Shown: in pieces, positions 17,001 to 29,642 of the stretch
Position numbering within the stretch: position 1 is the first letter of the stretch
How the letters are laid out: each line of letters starts with the position of its first letter
Origin: Globodera rostochiensis
Taxonomy: Eukaryota > Nematoda > Chromadorea > Rhabditida > Heteroderidae
DNA: 64,000 nucleotides
Assembly (NCBI GenBank): GCA_018350325.1
Contig: JAEVLN010000002.1
Location: forward strand, 1,831,500 to 1,895,499
Direction of reading: 5' to 3'
Made by a program: the position numbers and the translations under genes
Notes under the pieces: generated by a model
Told to the model about the DNA's origin: nothing
The model's database searches: none
What the model saw: the letters and a program-made list of their open reading frames with translations, nothing else

Positions 17001-20000
17001 CTGTCCTCCTCCGAAGGGAGGCCGGCGACGGATGGCGGCATATCTGACGACGAGACGGACGGACGGACGAAGACACTCTCTGTCCCCCACTTACTCTCGA
17101 AGGGGCGGAGGAGGGAACTCGGGACCCGGCTCTGCCTCCTGACTCTCGGGGTGTGGCTCTCCCTTCCTTCTCCCCATCGGCGGGGCCCCAAATTGCCTCC
17201 CCCCCCCGAGGGGTAGTGGGAGTTACGGTAGGTGATGTCGAGATGGGGGAGGGGTGGGGTGGGGTGGGGTGGGGTGGTGGAGACGGGAATGAGGCTGTTG
17301 CGCCGACAAGGACGACGGGAGACGACGACGAGGATTTTCCACCCCCCCCCCCCCCCCCCCGTAACTCCCCTCCGTCAATGAATAATGTTGATTTGTGAGC
17401 AAAAAATTGTGTGTTTTTGGTGCGCTGTTCGATCTCTTTTGCCTCTTGTATTATTTTCTCGCACATTCAGAGCTCACCGCTGTACACAACTCGGTGATCC
17501 TTTGAATAAACAACAAAAAAAAATTTCCAATCGAAATTTTTAATGTGGTCATTGCGACAGGTTGTTATTATTTTTTTACTAGAATAAGGAATTTTAGTTT
17601 TAAATTCCTTTGGTTCAAAGACCTCCTTGTTGGTTCAGTATTACAATTCCAAAAAAAATTCCCTGAAATGTTCGGGTTCAAAGACAAAATTCTATTTTTT
17701 GCCTTGCAACAAACTCTTAAAAAATTATTTTCTAAAGTGGCCCTAAAGTTGTGTGTCTTCTGCAGCTCTGTGATGAGCTGGTTTGTGCTGTGTGCACCAC
17801 AACCGCTCCCATCCAGCTGCGGTGTGAAGAGAAGCCGTCCTCCTCAAGGCTTCTTCTCTCAGTCCGTCTTTGCCCGTTCCCCCCCCCCCCCCCCCTTTGT
17901 TCGAGCCGAAAGAGTGACGACGCCTCGGGGGATGGGCAAATCCCCCCCTCCAGCCCTTGGGGCGAAGTCAATTGGCTGAGACGGGGTGCGGGGTAGCTTT
18001 TAAACGAATCTGATGAATGAATGGGATAAAGAACGATTGGTTGGGGGGGATGCTTGGGGAGGGGGAGGGGGGAGGATGAAGAAAATGGGGGGGGGGGATG
18101 AACATTTGGATGATGGAGAAAATGAGTGGAAGAAAACTTTGTCGGTTGATGAAGAATAGAATTGGGAACGGGGTAAACTTCATTTTGCACATTTTTCAAC
18201 GCACTTAACCCCCCCCCCCAGCAAAACAATCATAGAATCAACCCTCCCCTCCCTCCCCCTCCCCGTCCATCCCTTCGGGGGTTCATTGTTGGGCAGGCAG
18301 TGAGGAAGTGGAATCGCTTTTCTAAAGAAGGAATCAATTTCACACAATTCACCCCTTCCACCTTTTAAAGATGTTCGTCGTCGTTCTTGCATTGTTCAAC
18401 TTTTTTGGGCCAAAATGTCGATAATACAAAACATCCAATTGGCTTTTTTTTTTGGTTCGTAATGCCTCTGCATAAAAATTTTTGGACATAAAAATTTTCG
18501 TTATTTAAATTTTTTTAATTGTAATTTTGAATTTTCGCCTCAGGCGAATTTAACTTCGTTATGCCACAGAGTACAGAAAATTTTCGACAAAAACGTAAAT
18601 CTAAATTTAGTAGTTGACTTTAGGGCGACACAATTAATGAAATTGACGCACAGAAAAGCTTTCATTTGCCCCAAAAACTTAGCCCACAATTTTCTCATCG
18701 GCTTTTGTTTAACGATTTTCGCACATTTTTGTAGCATCGCGAGACTGAACATAGTTTGTTGGACAGAGTGATACATAAAGCACACATTTCCCCACAAAAG
18801 TGTGCCACGGCATTTGGCATTTCCTCTCAGCGAAAGAACTCAATTCTAGGAACAGAAACGTAAAAAGTTTGGCAAATTCCCGTGAAAAATCACAAATTAA
18901 ATAAATTCGAACTGGGAGAACCGCCCTTTTTGTCCCCCCGGTTTTGCATGATTTCATTTTTTTTCGCATATTTAAATGTCTCCGAATGTAAGCCAAATGC
19001 TCAGTACGTTCTTAATTTTTCTCATGAAAATTCAATTTTTTCTACATTTTTCGCGTCATTGTCTCCCATTGTTTTTTTGCCGATCTTTGGGTTTAAATGA
19101 TGAGAATTGATCCTCCGGCACTTTTGCGTTGCCACTGTGCGCCAAATGCCCCCGAGCAAAAAAGTCCATCTATTTTTAATCGAATCCGGTTTTTACGCTG
19201 AAAATGGTTGAAAAGCGATTTATTCGTAAGCCAGATAAAAATTTGTGTTTTGAAAAAGTGTCAAGAATTTACACATTTAAAATAAACAAAACTCTAAGGC
19301 ATTCTCATCACTCAAGTTTTTTACTCATTTAAATGGTGAGCTCTATTAAAATTTTAACAAAAAATGCAAATGTCAAGAATTTACCCATTTAAAACTTGTT
19401 AAACAGAACGTCAAAAGTATTAATTTTATATCAAATTTTAAATTCAATCATTTCTTCAATTTTGCGAGCACTTCCCCTTGCTGCTTGCTTTCTCTGATTG
19501 GATGTGAAGGGTTCTTCCGTCCGCCCCCCGAGTCCCGCCCACATTCTTCAGCCCCCTCCCCACCTAGGATGACTGTGCTGTCGGGGGGGGGGGGGGGGGG
19601 GGGGGGGGGAGGAATCGCCATCCATCAGCACACTTTTTCATTCCACTAATTCCCCCTCCCTCCTCTAAAATGGTTGATGATGTCATTATAATATAATGGA
19701 GAAGTTCCCCAGGCATTTAGCCACAATTAACACTTCCAAAAATGCCCCAAAGTTATCCATTGGTATGAGTTGTAATATTTTGCCGTGACTTTGCCAATGT
19801 TTCCGCCCATCAATTTGCGACGACTGTTGCTTTTATTTCCCCCCCCCCCCATTCATAAACGTTGTGTTGCCCATTCTTTTCCCATTTCTTGAATGCCTCT
19901 CTCACATTGGGGGGAGGGGGAGGGGGTGGTTCATTCTCCCTATTCAAAAATGGCGGGAGGAACAACACACACAAAACGCCAAACAACAACAGATTGAATG

Positions 20001-20451
20001 GCGAGCGGAAGGAATTTGTGGACGGGGGGAGGGGACAAAAGGGGGTAGGGGGGTGGGAATTTGGGGTCGAAGAATGAATGGGACACAATGAACTGTTGTC
20101 GGACACAAGGGTTCATTGGGTGTTGGGCCGAGATCAATTGGGTCGATATGAGTACCCAAAACATCCATTGTATGGCAAAAAGTTTGCCGAGAAAGTCGAT
20201 AATGGAGTAGGGTGCGAGCGGGTACCCGAGTCGGGCCTTTAGAACAAATTTTTTAGGGGATAAATCTGAGTGATGCCTTTGAAGTTGGAAAAAAATAGTC
20301 CTTAAAGGTTGTTTTCAAGAAATAAAATGCCTGCGGCCTTTAAATTTGTTCATTTAAACTTTTCTTTCATTTCCAATTTTCATCGAATATTTAATAGGGT
20401 TTTCTCCATTTTTCGTTTTGTCCATAATTTAAATTTTTTTTTGCCTTAAAG
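14082..20451. other. Gene-free stretch upstream of the Sox gene
   Basis: No coding exon supported. It holds many poly-C/poly-G tracts (about 14464, 14943, 15178, 17340, 17880, 19583, 19838) and GC-rich blocks at 14930-15270, 16700-17400 and 17780-18110. The first Sox exon seen starts at a splice acceptor, so 5' exons or a 5'UTR intron may lie here, but I could not identify them. Confidence 0.5.
19583..19609. repeat. Poly-G tract (27 bases)
   Basis: An uninterrupted run of 27 G, about 850 bp before the first Sox exon. Such a tract can adopt G-quadruplex structure (known property of G runs); its role here is unknown. Confidence 0.9.
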
Positions 20452-23400
20452 CAACAACAAAAGCATCTGATGGCAATGATAACAATGTTGGAACAACATT
20501 CTGGCACCACCACAGATGCTCCCCACCAAATTGGCCATCTCCATCAGCAATTGAAGCCGTCCACCAACGGGCCCAACAACGCCGCGTCAGTGCATGGCCA
20601 ATCGCCCGGCGCAATGCTTTCAGCAAATTCAACGCCCGAGGGCACGCTGTTGCCGACTGATCCTGCTGATCAGACCCACCAACAAACTTCACACATGGGA
20701 GGTGCTGATTGAAACCCCTTAAATTTCACAATTATGCAAATATATTCAGTCCATGCGCACCCTATTATGTCGGCCGATGAGTATTACACAATGTTTGCCA
20801 ATGGATTATTTGCCGGATCAGCGCACGGAGAGATTTCCTGCTTAAACTTTCCACCACAGCCAATTTCTTCCTCGGTGGCTGTCGATGCTGTAAATGTAAG
20901 GCCAAAACAATTTGGGGTGTTGAGATTCAATCTTGAGACAATTCAAATATTGAATTTAATTGTGTTTTTTGTTGCGATTTTTAAAATTTTTGGAGTGTGT
21001 GGGAGGGGGGGGGGGCTCAACAGTTCGTTAGGCGCTTCCGGAAAATGTTGAGAAAATTAGGCATTTGGGCTGATAAGAAACCTCCGTAAAAACACCTCAA
21101 ATCTCGAAAAATAAGGCATCTAGGTCAGAATTTAAAATCAATTTTGAAAAAATCAATTCTTGTCAAGACTCAGTTCGGCATTCGTAAGTATATGTATAAT
21201 TGTGCATTATTCCATCAGATGTTCGCAATGTCCCGAAGCGATTTGGGCTCTGATCCAGCAAGTTTGATGCAACAAAGCAATGGCCCCGGAGGCGCAAGCT
21301 CGTCCTCGAACAGTGTCGAATTGCTCATGGCATCGCAAAGTGAATAAAATCAAAACAATTAGTAATTTGGAATTTTCTAACACGATAGTACGACAAAGAG
21401 TCTGATCTTGAATTGTTAAATTTGGAATTAAGATGATTCTGATCTGCAACAGCAGCAAGCACAACATCAACGTCAACAAATGCCTCTCTCACTGCTCCAC
21501 CATGCACCGAACAGTGCCGAAATGTGCTCCCCAGGAAGTTCATCCAACTCTGCTACCTCATCATTGTACAACCAGCATCAGCAACAAGTGCAAAATGTGT
21601 GAATTTAATAATTAATATACAAAACAAAAAAATTCTCGCGATCCCGAGTCTCGATAAAATCTTACAATCCTAGAGATTTCAGATTGTTGTTAGGGTTGTC
21701 AATTTTTCAAACTGAAAAGCGTAAAACTGAGTGCGATTGACGATCTTTTCAGAAAACCGACAACCTCAGCAGTTGTTGTCCAATTTTATGGCACTTTCAC
21801 AATTGTTTTGACCGAATTTGGCACTTTCTCAAGAAAACATATGCGCCCGCTCCCCTCGTCCTCACCTTAACTTTGGAAAATTGATCCCAAAAAAAAATTC
21901 AAAAATTTCCAACTCAGAATTTCGCCTTGGGCATCACCAATCACCACAACAATGGCGATCTTCAGCACCATACGCAGCAACACAACCACAACAGCGGCAG
22001 CAACAGCAGGCCAGGACATCATCACGCACGGGAGAAAAAGTGCAGTCAGGAGGAGCGAGTCAAACGTCCAATGAAGTGGGAGTTTTAAAAAATGTTTATA
22101 ATTAAATAAGTAAATTTTAAATAAAATTAAACATTTGTTTTTTAGACTTTTTGGGTTGAAATTCGGGTTATTTGGTGATTTCTAATTTTAATTTAATTGC
22201 AAAAAATAAAATTTCAGTGCCTTTATGGTGTGGTCAAGAGGTCAGCGCAAAAAGATGGCGGTCGAAAATCCAAAAATGCACAATTCGGAAATTTCAAAGC
22301 GCCTTGGCGAGGAATGGAAGAAGTTGGAGGAGTTGGAGAAGCGGCCGTTCATCGACGAGGCCAAGCGTTTGCGCAACGAGCACATGCAGGTATGTCGAAA
22401 TTCAATGGAAAAATTTTGAGTTTTTTTTCTTCGATAATTTGACTTAATTTTATAACATGTAGGACCACCCCGACTACAAGTACAGGCCAAGAAGGAAGGC
22501 GAAGCAGCAACTGCAACAACAGCAACAACAACAGCAGCAGCAGCACAACCACCACAGCAGCAACAGTAACAGTCACCATGCCAAGAAGAACACCACCCAT
22601 CAACAACAGCAGCACCATGTGCATAGTTCCTCGCACCAACAGCAGCAGCAGCAACATGCCATTGGGCACGGCGGACTTGGAGCAGTGGTCGGCGGCCACG
22701 GGGCAATGCCGTCGACAGCCGACGGGCTGGCATTGGCCGCATTTGATGCGCTGAAGTGTCTGCCGCAGCAGGTGGGACTTTTTTTTCACATTCAAAAAAG
22801 TTGCATCAGGCAATGACCAACGATCGGATCAAGATTTGATCAAAATAAATGTTCCAAATTACAATTTCGGTTGTCCGGACCAAATTGACTCATATGTAGA
22901 TTTTTCTATTAAAAATTTAGAAGCTTCTATTTTTACTAGAACCCTATTTCCTGACCTTTGGTCTTTTTATGTAAAAGCCGACAAAATTCAAACTTTGCAG
23001 AATGGAGCAATGAATGATCAATGTTTTAATTCTTTTAAACATTTCCCCCCCCCCCCGCCATCGTTGTTTCGCTACGGTGGTCGTTCGTTCTCTTTAAAGG
23101 GCCGGGGAGGACCCCGCAGATGTTCATCATCGTCGCCGGTCGACCCCGGCGGCGATTGAATTTGTTGAATGGATTTTTTGGGCGGTACAAATTTATGCGA
23201 ACGGACCGAAAAGATCAGAAAACGGCGTTTATATAGAGAAGAGAGGAGACACTTGGCCAAAAATTGAATAAAAATTGGGGAAGCAAAGCAATTAGCATTT
23301 AAAATGGTGAAAAAATGTTGCAAGAGGATTTTTTTCGAAAAAAATGAGGGGCCGAATTCAGCTCTTAAATTTGTATTAAAATTCGGCAGAATTCAGTGTT

Positions 23401-24377
23401 TTTTGTTTTATATTTCAATTTAGACACTTAGCTTACAAAATCTAAGACTCACAATCTGATCGCACTTGTTTCAACCTATAATTTAAGCTTGTGCAAAGTG
23501 TTCATTGAAATATAATTGTTCTTGGGGAGTAAAAAAAAGTTGAAGAAGAAATACAAAATATGAGAGGAAAAAACTGATTAGCTGATCACTCGGTGATCCG
23601 TTAAATTAGAAGACTTTTTGAACCCTTATTCCGGGAAGCAAAAAATTTGATCGGATTCAAGAGTAGGACAGACAGAATCAGAACAATTGTTGAACAAATA
23701 TTTCGTGAATCCCATCATATGCCATCATTTGTCAATTGCAGATGTGTCACCATCCTTCGTCCACCACCGCCGGCGGATGGCCTCAGATGATGGTGGGCCC
23801 GGCGCAGCACAGTCCGGCTCATCAGGCGGCTGCCGCCTACCTGGCCGGCTCTTCCGATCCGTACTCAGCCGCCGCAATGTACGGCATGATGAGCGGCGGG
23901 CATGCACCCTGGCCGTCCATGTACGGCACTGCGGGGCTGGCCACAAGTGATGCCGGAAGCTATGAGCAGCAACTGCAGCAGAGCCTGCACGACGGGAGTG
24001 GCTTGGGCGCGTTCGGCCACGTAAAGGTGAACGAGCTGTGTTTGGGGGCATTCTTATCATACAAATCACAGGTCGAACGTTTGGAGAGTCCCAAGATGGG
24101 AGGTGGCACTGCTGCTGGAGGTGATCCGAGTGCTGAGCCGAGCGCAATGTTCGGCCCGGCTGGCTCCTGTCTGGATCTCCAGGCACTGTTGCGATGGCCA
24201 AGCGCGGACCCATGTGTCGACATGGCGGCCGCCATGCTGAAGGCGGGTCCCGGGGTTGTTGGTGGGGACTCGACACCGGCCATGATGGGCATGGCGCAAT
24301 CGGCATGGTCGTCGGCATCAATGTGGGGTGCCGGCACGCCCCCTGCGGGGATGAACCCGGAGCAGAACCAGCAGTAG
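20452..24377 (+). CDS. SoxB-type HMG-box transcription factor (5' end open)
   Basis: A DNA-binding nuclear factor of the SoxB group (relatives of SOX-2/SOX-3), expected in neural or stem-cell development. Exons: 20452-20701, 20750-20895, 21219-21339, 21433-21596, 21918-22075, 22218-22389, 22463-22771, 23742-24377. All phases agree, giving 652 codons. The HMG box spans exons 5-7 (about residues 273-352 of the visible protein) with [45 protein letters not shown] and [12 protein letters not shown]. The ends flanking the box are Gln/His/Ser-rich. The C-terminus is Met/Gly/Ala-rich and stops at 24375-24377. Exon 1 starts at an acceptor-like site, but ATGs at 20470 and 20476 could also initiate. 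A 48-bp in-frame segment (about 24027-24073), bounded by GTGAAC and TCACAG, could be an extra mini-intron. The N-terminal part ahead of the box is unusually long for SoxB. Confidence 0.9.
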
Positions 24378-25543
24378 CGCATATGCAGATGATGGCCATG
24401 CTGTGAAGCTAAAGATGGAAATGAAATCTTCCAAACAAAATTTCTCGTACTAATTTGATAGATTTTTAATCGAGGCTCAAAGATACCTGTCGGGGACCCG
24501 ATCGATAAAATCGGGACTAGAATTTCTCGATCGGGAGTGGAAGGATCGGGCCGGGTAGCTGGTAGAATTTTTGAAATTTTATTAATTTCATTAAAAGACG
24601 TACAAAATTTCAAAAATTGTTATTTTGCCAAATTTGACTATTTTTTCATGAATTTTTTGTACTAAACTTCGAAGCTTTAATTGTTGCTGAAAAGCTTAAG
24701 CTAATTGTGTTGGGCCATCATTGAGCCTCTCTTTCCCCCAATTGTTTCTCGCATTTCGCAAAATATTTATTCAACTGACGAAGCAGGCGCAATGCTTTTT
24801 ATGTTGTTCACACGTTTCCTAGTTCAACATTTCGGTTGTTGTCATCTCATTAACATAATATTATCAAAAACACTTCATTTTGAGAAGTTCTTCGATGGCG
24901 AAGAAGTGTCTCTTTTCTCTTCTGTCCAATATTGGTTTCTTCCGTTCATATCCATCCAGCCCCAATTGTCCTAATTAAATTTTTCATAATTAATTACCTA
25001 ATTACTCCCAAAACATTTTCCTCTTTAATGCCTCCGACCATACGCACGCACTCACACGTGAAGATTGGAGATACTTTTACATATTCTTTTTTTATTGACT
25101 GTGAATTCGAACGTTTGAATGAAGAAAAAAATTGTGTATAAGCGGAACTCATAATAAAATCTTCAAATAAAGCTCTAAAATAAAATTGCCTTAGTTTTTA
25201 AAATTTCGACAGAATTTCTAATTTTAATTAATCCAACTTTTTAAACAATTTTAAATCAATTTAGATAAAATATTATAAATTGACCGTATGCCCATAAATA
25301 AAACTGACGGATTTTTCTTATGAAAAGACATCTTAAGATTATTTTTTCTAAGGACCACCTTAGATTGCCAGATTTCAGTTTCGAAACCCCAGGAAATAGG
25401 GATTCTTCGTTTCAAAACTTAGGTAAAATTTGGTCGAGGTCAATTTAGCTCCGACAAGCTTGAAACGTTATAACTTTTTGCTTATTTGCCCAACTCAAAT
25501 ATTCTTGGTATCATTAAAAGCACTTTCCCCGGTATTTGATTTT

Positions 25544-25723
25544 TAGAGCCCGGTAAAAAAAATTTCCGGGAACGGGGTTTTCAAAAAGTACGGGACGGGA
25601 ATCCCGAACGGGAATCCCGTCTTTTTCCCGTTCCCGTAAAAAATCCCGCTGGGCAAAAAAAACGGGAACGGGACCGGGATTCCCGTACTTTTCCCGCGGG
25701 AATCCCGTTCCCGCCGGGCTCTA
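25544..25723. mobile_element. hAT-like terminal inverted-repeat element, 180 bp
   Basis: Starts TAGAGCCCGG and ends CCGGGCTCTA, with an interior of GGGAACGGGA/TCCCGTTCCC words that fold back. The ends fit YARNG. No matching 8-bp flanks were found (TTGATTTT against GCCGAAAT), so the target duplication has decayed or the ends are misplaced. Confidence 0.55.
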
Positions 25724-26099
25724 GCCGAAATACCTAAGTGAACATTGTCAGTCATCATCACCGCTGCTAATCTGAAAGATGAGTTGCTGATTTCAAAGAA
25801 AAAAGCATTGGCGAGAATTGAGCGAGGGCAGGAGGCTTTTGGTCGAACTCATTAACGACGAGTAAATTAATCATTCGCTTCACGATGAGCAAAAAAAGAA
25901 ACGGGCGGCTGGCAGTGACGGGCAATCCTCCAAAGGCGGGGGGGGGGGGGGATTCTGACAGATTGGTCAGTCAGTCAGAAAAGCCAAAGCTTAGGCGACA
26001 GCACAGAGATTTGAGACACCAGTCCAAAGATTTTAAAAGCAGACCCTTTGAAAAGTGAATAATCTTAATTTATCAAAGAATCTAAATAGGGCTCTAACC

Positions 26100-26330
26100 C
26101 GACCTTTATGCACCCGGCGATCGGTGTGACATCCGACCCGATCATTATACCCCCGATCGGTGTGACATCCAACCCGATCAGTGTACACCCGATCGGTGTG
26201 ACATCCAACCCGATCAGTGTACACCCGATCGGTGCCGGGGTCCCGAAATTCCGTCCCGATCTTTATAGCCCCGATCGCTTTAACATCCAACCCGATCAGT
26301 GTACACCCGATCGGTGCGATTGTCCGACCG
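26100..26330. repeat. Minisatellite of about 36 bp
   Basis: About six degenerate copies of a unit containing CCCGATCGGTGTGACATCC followed by AACCCGATCAGTGTACA. Central copies are near identical and outer ones diverge. Confidence 0.8.
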
Positions 26331-26689
26331 ATATTTTGCCTCAACTGTTATACGCCCGTCGGAGTCGTGGTCCCGACCCCAACATTCCAATCCTCGAAGG
26401 TCGGAATTGAACCCTATATTAAAGAATAAAGATAGGCTTGTTCCGATCATAATCTGGTTGTCCTAGTTCATTAAGTCATAACGATCAATCGATTGGTCCG
26501 CTTTTCCTGTCCTTTTGATCACGTCCATTACACACAACATAGCATCCATCCCCCCCCCCACTCCCCTACTGTTTAACAAAACTATGAAGCAGACATTGGA
26601 AGCGTTTTTGCCAGTCCCCGTTGGGCAAACAAAAAATTGTTGTTCCCTATTCCCTCTGACTTTCTGTTTGTTCTTTCTCTTCAGTTATC

Positions 26690-26764
26690 ACACACACTCT
26701 CTCTCTTTCCCTTCTTTTTCTTTATCTTTCTCTCTCTCTCTCTCTCAATCTTTCTCTTTCTCTT

Positions 26765-26847
<83 letters not shown>

Positions 26848-26905
26848 TATTTTTTCTTTATCTTTTGCTCTCTCTTTCTCTCAATCTTTCTCTTTTTCTC
26901 AAATT
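26690..26905. repeat. CT/CTTT microsatellite
   Basis: Over 200 bases of interrupted (CT)n with CTTT variants. Open reading frames across it (Ser/Leu/Phe repeats) are artefacts. Confidence 0.95.
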
Positions 26906-27724
26906 TGGCTTACCCCCACCTTCATTAGCATATATTGGCTAGAAAGCAGCAGCAAGCGATGTATCTGTCATCGTCCATCTTCAATCGCTGCTCCCATTCC
27001 CAATAAGTTTTCATATATTTCAATCTCCAAATAACGCTCTCAGAAAGTTTGTGGTGGGTGATTCATTCACTTTAGCTTTAGGTTCTACCCTAGAAATGAA
27101 TTTGGACACGATGATTCAAATAAATGTTTGCCCTCCAGCCATTTATATTTTTTTTGACAATTGTTTTAACATTACAAAAAGTCAAAACAAAGGTTTAAAA
27201 TTCTTAAATATTAATGCATTTTAATTTAATACCTGCGAAATTAAACATTTCAAAAATTTAAATTTTTATAAGCCTTGAAGGTAGGCATTTAATGTTCTTT
27301 TTAATTTCTTTAAAGCTCTACAAATCATTTTTTTAGCCAACCTCTTTTCTGAAACCCGAGTCCTTTCATGGGCTTTCAAACCGATGGTTCAAATTACATT
27401 TATTTTTCTCTTGCTTTTTTCCATAATTATCCGATTACTATTAAAAAAAGTGTGTGTTTTACTTCTTTCCAATTTCTTATTATCATCAATCAAATAATGA
27501 TTTCTATTATTTTTGCCACTAAATCAAAGAAATAAATTAAATTTATTCTTCTTCATTTGCCCATTTATTATTGATGTGTAGCAGAGGTCTCGAGATGAGT
27601 CTCGACTCCTTTTACGATTGGTCACTAACTGTTTTGTCCAAAAATTATTAAAAAAATCTAGACTCGAGACTCGCGAGCATCAACTATATTATTTTCCTCA
27701 TTTATTTTCATATAATTGACCCGA

Positions 27725-29642
27725 ATGGTTCAGCAACAAACAATACCATCAGCTCCAAAACAAAAAAAGCGTTTTGAGTCGCAAACTTACGAGACAATTC
27801 CAATGCAGCTGTCCGAAAACCCACATTGTAAGCAACAAAGCCACCAGACGCCCTTTGAGCCCAATATTTTACGCTTTTGAACGATTTTTTTCGACTGTTT
27901 CTAGGGGTTTTCGAGGTCGTAGAACTAAAGTTGGCGAATCGAAAAAGGAATCCGATTGTGACTTTTATTTTGACCGATTTCGAACCCTTTCAGAAAATTG
28001 TTCGAATTTGAGTTTGGGGTTCGAATTCGTTCGGAATTCGGATTCTACGACCCAAAAACTCCGAAGAAGTGTGTTTTCAACATTAAAAACAAAAATTTTA
28101 TGCTGTTGCCTCGTAACGGAAAAGTACCACGACCGGTACCGGTGCCCATATACGCCACATTAGTCTGGATTTTGGTTTTTTTTTTAAATGCACTCGATTT
28201 GTAGACACAGCACCGGATATTGGGTGTGGCCTTCGTTCGCACTATTGTTTGGGGCTGTTCTGCACAGCCTTTGCACAATTTTGCATTTCTGGTCAGTTTT
28301 TTATTTTATTAGCCGCTTTATGGTACTGTCACGTTCTGACCCTAGGCTTTTGATATGTAATTTAATTGAGTTTTTGTGAAATAATGTGTAAAAGACTTCA
28401 GAACTGGCACTAAAATGCCAGGGCATTTAGTCCCGGTCCCGGCGGGACCAAAAAACCGGGACTCATTTAAAAAAAAATCGGGACCGGGACATGAAAAGCC
28501 CGGTAAATCCCGTCCCGGTACCGGGTCCCGTAGTTGATCTTTGTTTATTCAGCACTTCTCTTGGCTGCCGGAATTTGGTGCCTTAGGGAGGCAAACGATT
28601 TTTGTCCCTTTTACTCCGCCTTGTGGGCCTCTGTTTTCTTCATTGTGAATGGCGTTGTTGGAATGGTGACAGCAAAATTGGACACACAACATTTGCATGT
28701 GGCCAATCTTGTACTGTCCTTGGTTGCCATTGTGTTAGCCGTTGCCGGAGGGGTGATCGCCGCAAGGCCAGTATTGCCAACTGCTTACCCCCCCCCCCCC
28801 CATTAATCACAAAACTGATCAACTGGGACATAGACTTTGATTTGTTTTCAAATACACAATTTTAAAATTACAATAGATAGAAGTTTTTAGCTTTGAATTA
28901 GAGTAGGCCGGGATCGGGATTTTTGGTATAAAGCGGGATCGGGATTGACCGGGATCGTGAAAGCCGGGATCGCAATCAGCATTTCGAACCGGGATCGGGA
29001 TTCCAAAAATCGGGATAATCCCGCCCGATCCGGGATCCCGATCCTGGCCCACTCTAGTTTGAATTAGGGTTGGCACCTGACGTTCGAGGAGGCAAAAGTC
29101 GGGGTTCCCCGGGGCAAATGTCGGGGATTGGTCCAAAATTATCGGGCTTTTCGTTATTGGGGTGTTAACCCTAGTTTGAACTATGGGAACGAAAAGTTTA
29201 GGCTCGCCATTTTGGGCCCACTTTTGAGCTAATGGCAACATGACCCCTATACCCTTCAACAAATTGATAACTTTTCCTGATGATCAGATGATAGAAGAAG
29301 CCATGTGTAATTGGACAGCCCTTACGGGGACAAAAACAATTTTCGCTAAAAACCCCAATAATAAAATGTGCCTAATTGCAGGAACTGGTTTGTGATCCGC
29401 CTTTACACAGATAAAAAAGCCAAAAACACACAAATACTGGATAGCAAAGGCCATCTTTGTCTCATTGGAGATTTTGAACGGTGGTACAGAGATGAACCTC
29501 CCTTCGATAAGGCAAAAATATATATTTTTTTAATTAATCTGATCTGATCCGCTTTTTTTGTGCCATTCCTTCCAGTGCTTCTTCCAACTGAAACTGGGCA
29601 TTGCTGTTAACGGTGTCCAGGTGGTGCTCAGCGGTCTCTTGG
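27725..29642 (+). CDS. Four-helix membrane protein of unknown family (3' end open)
   Basis: Exons 27725-27827, 28205-28291, 28553-28766, 29382-29511 and 29576-29642 join in phase to about 200 residues. The N-terminus is cytosolic-looking and basic (PKQKKRF) and starts at the ATG at 27725. Hydrophobic segments: one around HYCLGLFCTAFAQFCIS running into ALLLAAGIWCL, a second with ALWASVFFIVNGVVGMV, and a third with ANLVLSLVAIVLAVAGGVIAA. A polar loop (ARNWFVIRLYTDKK to RWYRDEPPFDK) follows, then a fourth helix beginning CFFQLKLGIAVNGVQVVLSG. The layout resembles MARVEL/MS4A-like tetraspan proteins, but I do not recognise the family. Two introns (28767-29381 and 29512-29575) need GC donors, CAAG|GC and TAAG|GC; with GT donors the frame is lost. 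The last exon ends phase 1 before GTAGGT, and the terminal exon was not found. Introns 2 and 3 carry transposon insertions. Confidence 0.7.
28400..28532. repeat. GGGACCGGGAC-type dispersed repeat
   Basis: Intronic block of inverted words (TCCCGGTCCCGG and CGGGACCGGGAC) related to those inside the hAT-like elements at 25544, 33046 and 37614. Clear ends and target duplication not found. Confidence 0.5.
28899..29056. mobile_element. hAT-like element, 158 bp, left member of a pair
   Basis: The left end TAGAGTAGGCCGGGAT matches the inverted right end ATCCTGGCCCACTCTA with few mismatches. The flanks CTTTGAAT (28891-28898) and GTTTGAAT (29057-29064) agree at 7 of 8 positions. Lies in an intron of the membrane-protein gene. 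Confidence 0.7.
29065..29173. mobile_element. hAT-like element, 109 bp, right member of a pair
   Basis: Starts TAGGGTTGGCA and ends TGTTAACCCTA. The flanks are GTTTGAAT (29057-29064) and GTTTGAAC (29174-29181). It shares its left flank with the preceding element. Confidence 0.68.

Larger units (their letters stand above)
24378..27724. other. Intergenic region with several repeats
   Basis: Follows the Sox stop codon. AATAAA motifs near 25152-25185 could end the Sox transcript. It contains a CGGGATCGG-type repeat at about 24480-24560, a hAT-like element (25544-25723), a 36-bp minisatellite (26100-26330) and a CT-rich microsatellite (26690-26905). Open frames such as the one at 24705-24974 show no family motif. 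Confidence 0.5.

Noticed and set aside
9354..18229. Many Pro/Gly/Arg-rich open frames (for example 9354-9956, 12191-12580, 14705-15388, 16996-17466)
   Set aside because: They run through homopolymer G/C tracts and simple repeats, with no splice support or family motifs.
22242..24613. Long minus-strand open frames across the Sox gene
   Set aside because: Antisense of CAG/GGC-rich coding exons; they cross real splice sites.
26515..26942. Open frames of Ser/Leu/Phe repeats
   Set aside because: Translation of a CT microsatellite.
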